Source: Chryseosolibacter sp964563295 (GTDB taxonomy: Bacteria > Bacteroidota > Bacteroidia > Cytophagales > Cyclobacteriaceae). Taken from it: 26,243 nt of DNA. The position numbers and the translations under genes are program-made. Shown piece by piece: positions 24,798 to 26,243 of the stretch. The stretch covers positions 1 to 26,243 of the forward strand of contig CAZLWX010000049.1 in NCBI GenBank assembly GCA_964563295.1, read 5' to 3'. Numbering within the stretch: position 1 is the first letter of the stretch; each line of letters begins with the position of its first letter. The notes below the pieces were generated by a model that searched no databases, was not told where the DNA came from, and saw nothing but the letters and a program-made list of their open reading frames with translations.

Positions 24798-25991
24798 TCA
24801 AAGTTTATTCACGACAAATCCGAGTATCAACCCGCATACGATTATCAGCGGCGAAGGCACGCGCGTGAACACGAGCAAACAGAAGGTAATGATGGTCACG
24901 CCGAAATTGAGGATCGTATTTTCGAGGGGTTGAAATAGTATTATGGCTGAGGCTGCAACGAGACCCGCACTTGCCGCTGTGATGCCTTCAAGTGAAGCCC
25001 TCACCGGGCGGTACTTCTTGAGACTCTCCCAAAATCGGATAATAAAAAAAATCAAAAACGTTCCCGGCAGAAAGATTCCCAATGCCGAAACAAATGCACC
25101 AAGAATTTCGCCTGCCATTCCATAATGTCTCATAGACAAGGCGCCAATATAGGCACTGAATGAAAACGATGGGCCCGGCATCGCCTGTGCGAGCGCATAG
25201 CCCGAAAGGAACTCATCGTGTGACGTTGGATAGTGCAGAGGCTTGGCATACTGTACAAACTCGGTATAAAGCAACGGAGCCAGTACTTGCCCACCCCCAA
25301 AGACGAGGCTGCCGTTCCGATAAAAATTCTCGAACAGCTTGATTGGCAAGGCCCGCGTCACGCCTCCAAGAATAGCGGCAACAACAAGCACTCCACCCCA
25401 CAGCAGGAAATTCGACCAATCGATGTCGAGCTTCTGCTTCGTCTCTTTCGGCTGCGAACGGAATTTCAATGAAGTCACCAGGCCGGCACCAATCAGGATG
25501 ATCGGGAACACAAATGGCGTTTGCACAAAATAAGATAACACGGCAGCCACAATCATCAGCCCGATGCCGGTGCGTGTAGTTACAGTTTTAAGACTGATCA
25601 TATAGGCCCCATAACTCACAAATCCGACAGCCATCGGGCGAATAAACAGCGTCAGCTTTGCGATTACCGTCTCATCCAGGAAAGACAGTCCAATTGCGGC
25701 TGCAGTCATGAACAGCACTGCAGGCATCACCCACATCAACAGTGATAGGTAAGCGAGTGTGGGCCCGCCTATCTTGAATCCTATTGCCGTCAGCGTCTGC
25801 GTAGACGCGGGTCCCGGAAGAATCTGACAGAGTGAATTGATCTCGATCAGCTCCTCTTCGGTGAGGTACTTGCGCTTGTCGACCAATATTTTATGAAAGT
25901 GTGCCAGGTGTGCCTGTGGCCCGCCAAATGTGGACACCGCGAGCAACAGTATATCACGAAGAAAAATATAGTATCGAACGCGTCTAACCAA
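24798..25991 (-). CDS. chrA: chromate transporter family protein, two-domain form
   Basis: The 397-residue product is a multi-pass membrane protein of the CHR superfamily, proton-linked exporters of chromate in the characterised members. Both halves are present. The first has STFGGPQAHLAHFHK (20-34) and CQILPGPASTQ (55-65); the second has VFGGGQVLAPLL and QAMPGPSFSFSAYIGAL. The fused length is typical. The frame begins at a TTG at 25989-25991 (VRRVRYYIFLRD); an in-frame TGA lies two codons upstream and the next Met is deep in the protein, so TTG is the only reasonable start. The true substrate in this organism is not known. It ends exactly where the convergent exported-protein gene ends. Confidence 0.9.
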   Translation of the reverse strand: MVRRVRYYIFLRDILLLAVSTFGGPQAHLAHFHKILVDKRKYLTEEELIEINSLCQILPGPASTQTLTAIGFKIGGPTLAYLSLLMWVMPAVLFMTAAAIGLSFLDETVIAKLTLFIRPMAVGFVSYGAYMISLKTVTTRTGIGLMIVAAVLSYFVQTPFVFPIILIGAGLVTSLKFRSQPKETKQKLDIDWSNFLLWGGVLVVAAILGGVTRALPIKLFENFYRNGSLVFGGGQVLAPLLYTEFVQYAKPLHYPTSHDEFLSGYALAQAMPGPSFSFSAYIGALSMRHYGMAGEILGAFVSALGIFLPGTFLIFFIIRFWESLKKYRPVRASLEGITAASAGLVAASAIILFQPLENTILNFGVTIITFCLLVFTRVPSPLIIVCGLILGFVVNKL

Positions 25992-26003
25992 TTCTTTTCA
26001 GGA

Positions 26004-26243
26004 ATGACACTTCAGTTTCTATGGCTATTGAAGGAAAGGTTCATATCTGACCCTGTGTATAGAGAAGGTATTGAGTATAGCAATAAGTTACGAAATCAAT
26101 CTTGGCAACTTCGAAAAACTGGTCACGCTGCTGTGCACTATGACACATGTAATGCTAAGCCGGGCCACGTTGCTATAGAGCAATTTTTTTCTTGTTCCGA
26201 TACAAAAACTTCGACCGTCGAACAAGGGGATCGCACCATGCAA
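26004..26243 (+). CDS. possible partial gene, open to the right edge
   Basis: An ATG at 26004 (MTLQFLWLLKERF...) opens a frame of 80 codons that stays open to the end of the window. I do not recognise the product. Parts such as GHAAVHYDTCNAKPGHVAIEQ have a protein-like mix of residues. The region is more A/T-rich than its neighbours and uses AGA, AGG and ATA codons often. Against it: the start lies only 12 nt from the divergent chrA start, leaving no room for separate promoters, and a hairpin with a T-run sits inside it. The minus strand also has a fairly long open frame here. Confidence 0.3.
   Translation, partial: MTLQFLWLLKERFISDPVYREGIEYSNKLRNQSWQLRKTGHAAVHYDTCNAKPGHVAIEQFFSCSDTKTSTVEQGDRTMQ
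26170..26190 (+). terminator. weak hairpin followed by a T-run
   Basis: TTGCT (26170-26174) pairs with AGCAA (26179-26183) over a 4-nt loop, and seven T follow (26184-26190). The stem is short and A/T-rich. If real it would argue against the open frame at 26004 being a gene. Confidence 0.3.

Overview
The window reads as a chromosomal stretch of a Bacteroidota bacterium, most likely of the order Cytophagales. This is inferred from several things: the gene order rpmB-rpmG-DUF4295-ftsY-rimO; Bacteroidota-only families (DUF4295, DUF6452, DUF6048); bacillithiol genes (bshC, ytxJ); a fused alpha/beta 2-oxoacid dehydrogenase E1; and promoter-like boxes matching the Bacteroidota TAnnTTTG (-7) and TTTG (-33) consensus instead of sigma70 boxes. 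Shine-Dalgarno sequences are weak or absent, as is usual in this phylum. I see no rRNA, tRNA, CRISPR array, insertion sequence or phage gene.

Left part (1-7314). Three small translation genes (rpmB, rpmG and a 51-residue DUF4295 gene) end at a clear intrinsic terminator (664-690). ftsY (SRP receptor) follows. A two-gene unit on the minus strand encodes a lipoprotein with three DUF6452-like repeats and a DUF6048-type outer-membrane protein. The plus strand then carries rimO, bshC and a 5-formyltetrahydrofolate cyclo-ligase; the last two overlap by 4 bp.

Middle part (7311-17957), all minus strand. aguB-aguA convert agmatine to putrescine and release ammonia. gltB-gltD (glutamate synthase) lie just upstream, so the block is centred on nitrogen. 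An M16 peptidase gene, ispF and mnmD form a tight unit with a 1-nt gap and a 4-bp overlap.

Right part (18070-26243). The fused E1 gene is followed by a gene for a large, secreted, very basic repeat protein of unknown function, then by ytxJ. An OsmC-family gene converges on ytxJ with an 11-bp overlap. A conserved exported envelope protein and a two-domain chromate transporter converge with no gap. At the right edge an open frame without a stop may be the start of another gene; its base composition differs from its neighbours.

The main points of interest are the 1044-residue repeat protein, with three repeat systems including an exact 61-residue period kept at protein level despite synonymous divergence; the triplication of a DUF6452-like domain with matching cysteine pairs; and the fact that all four convergent gene pairs abut or overlap, leaving no room for a terminator between them.
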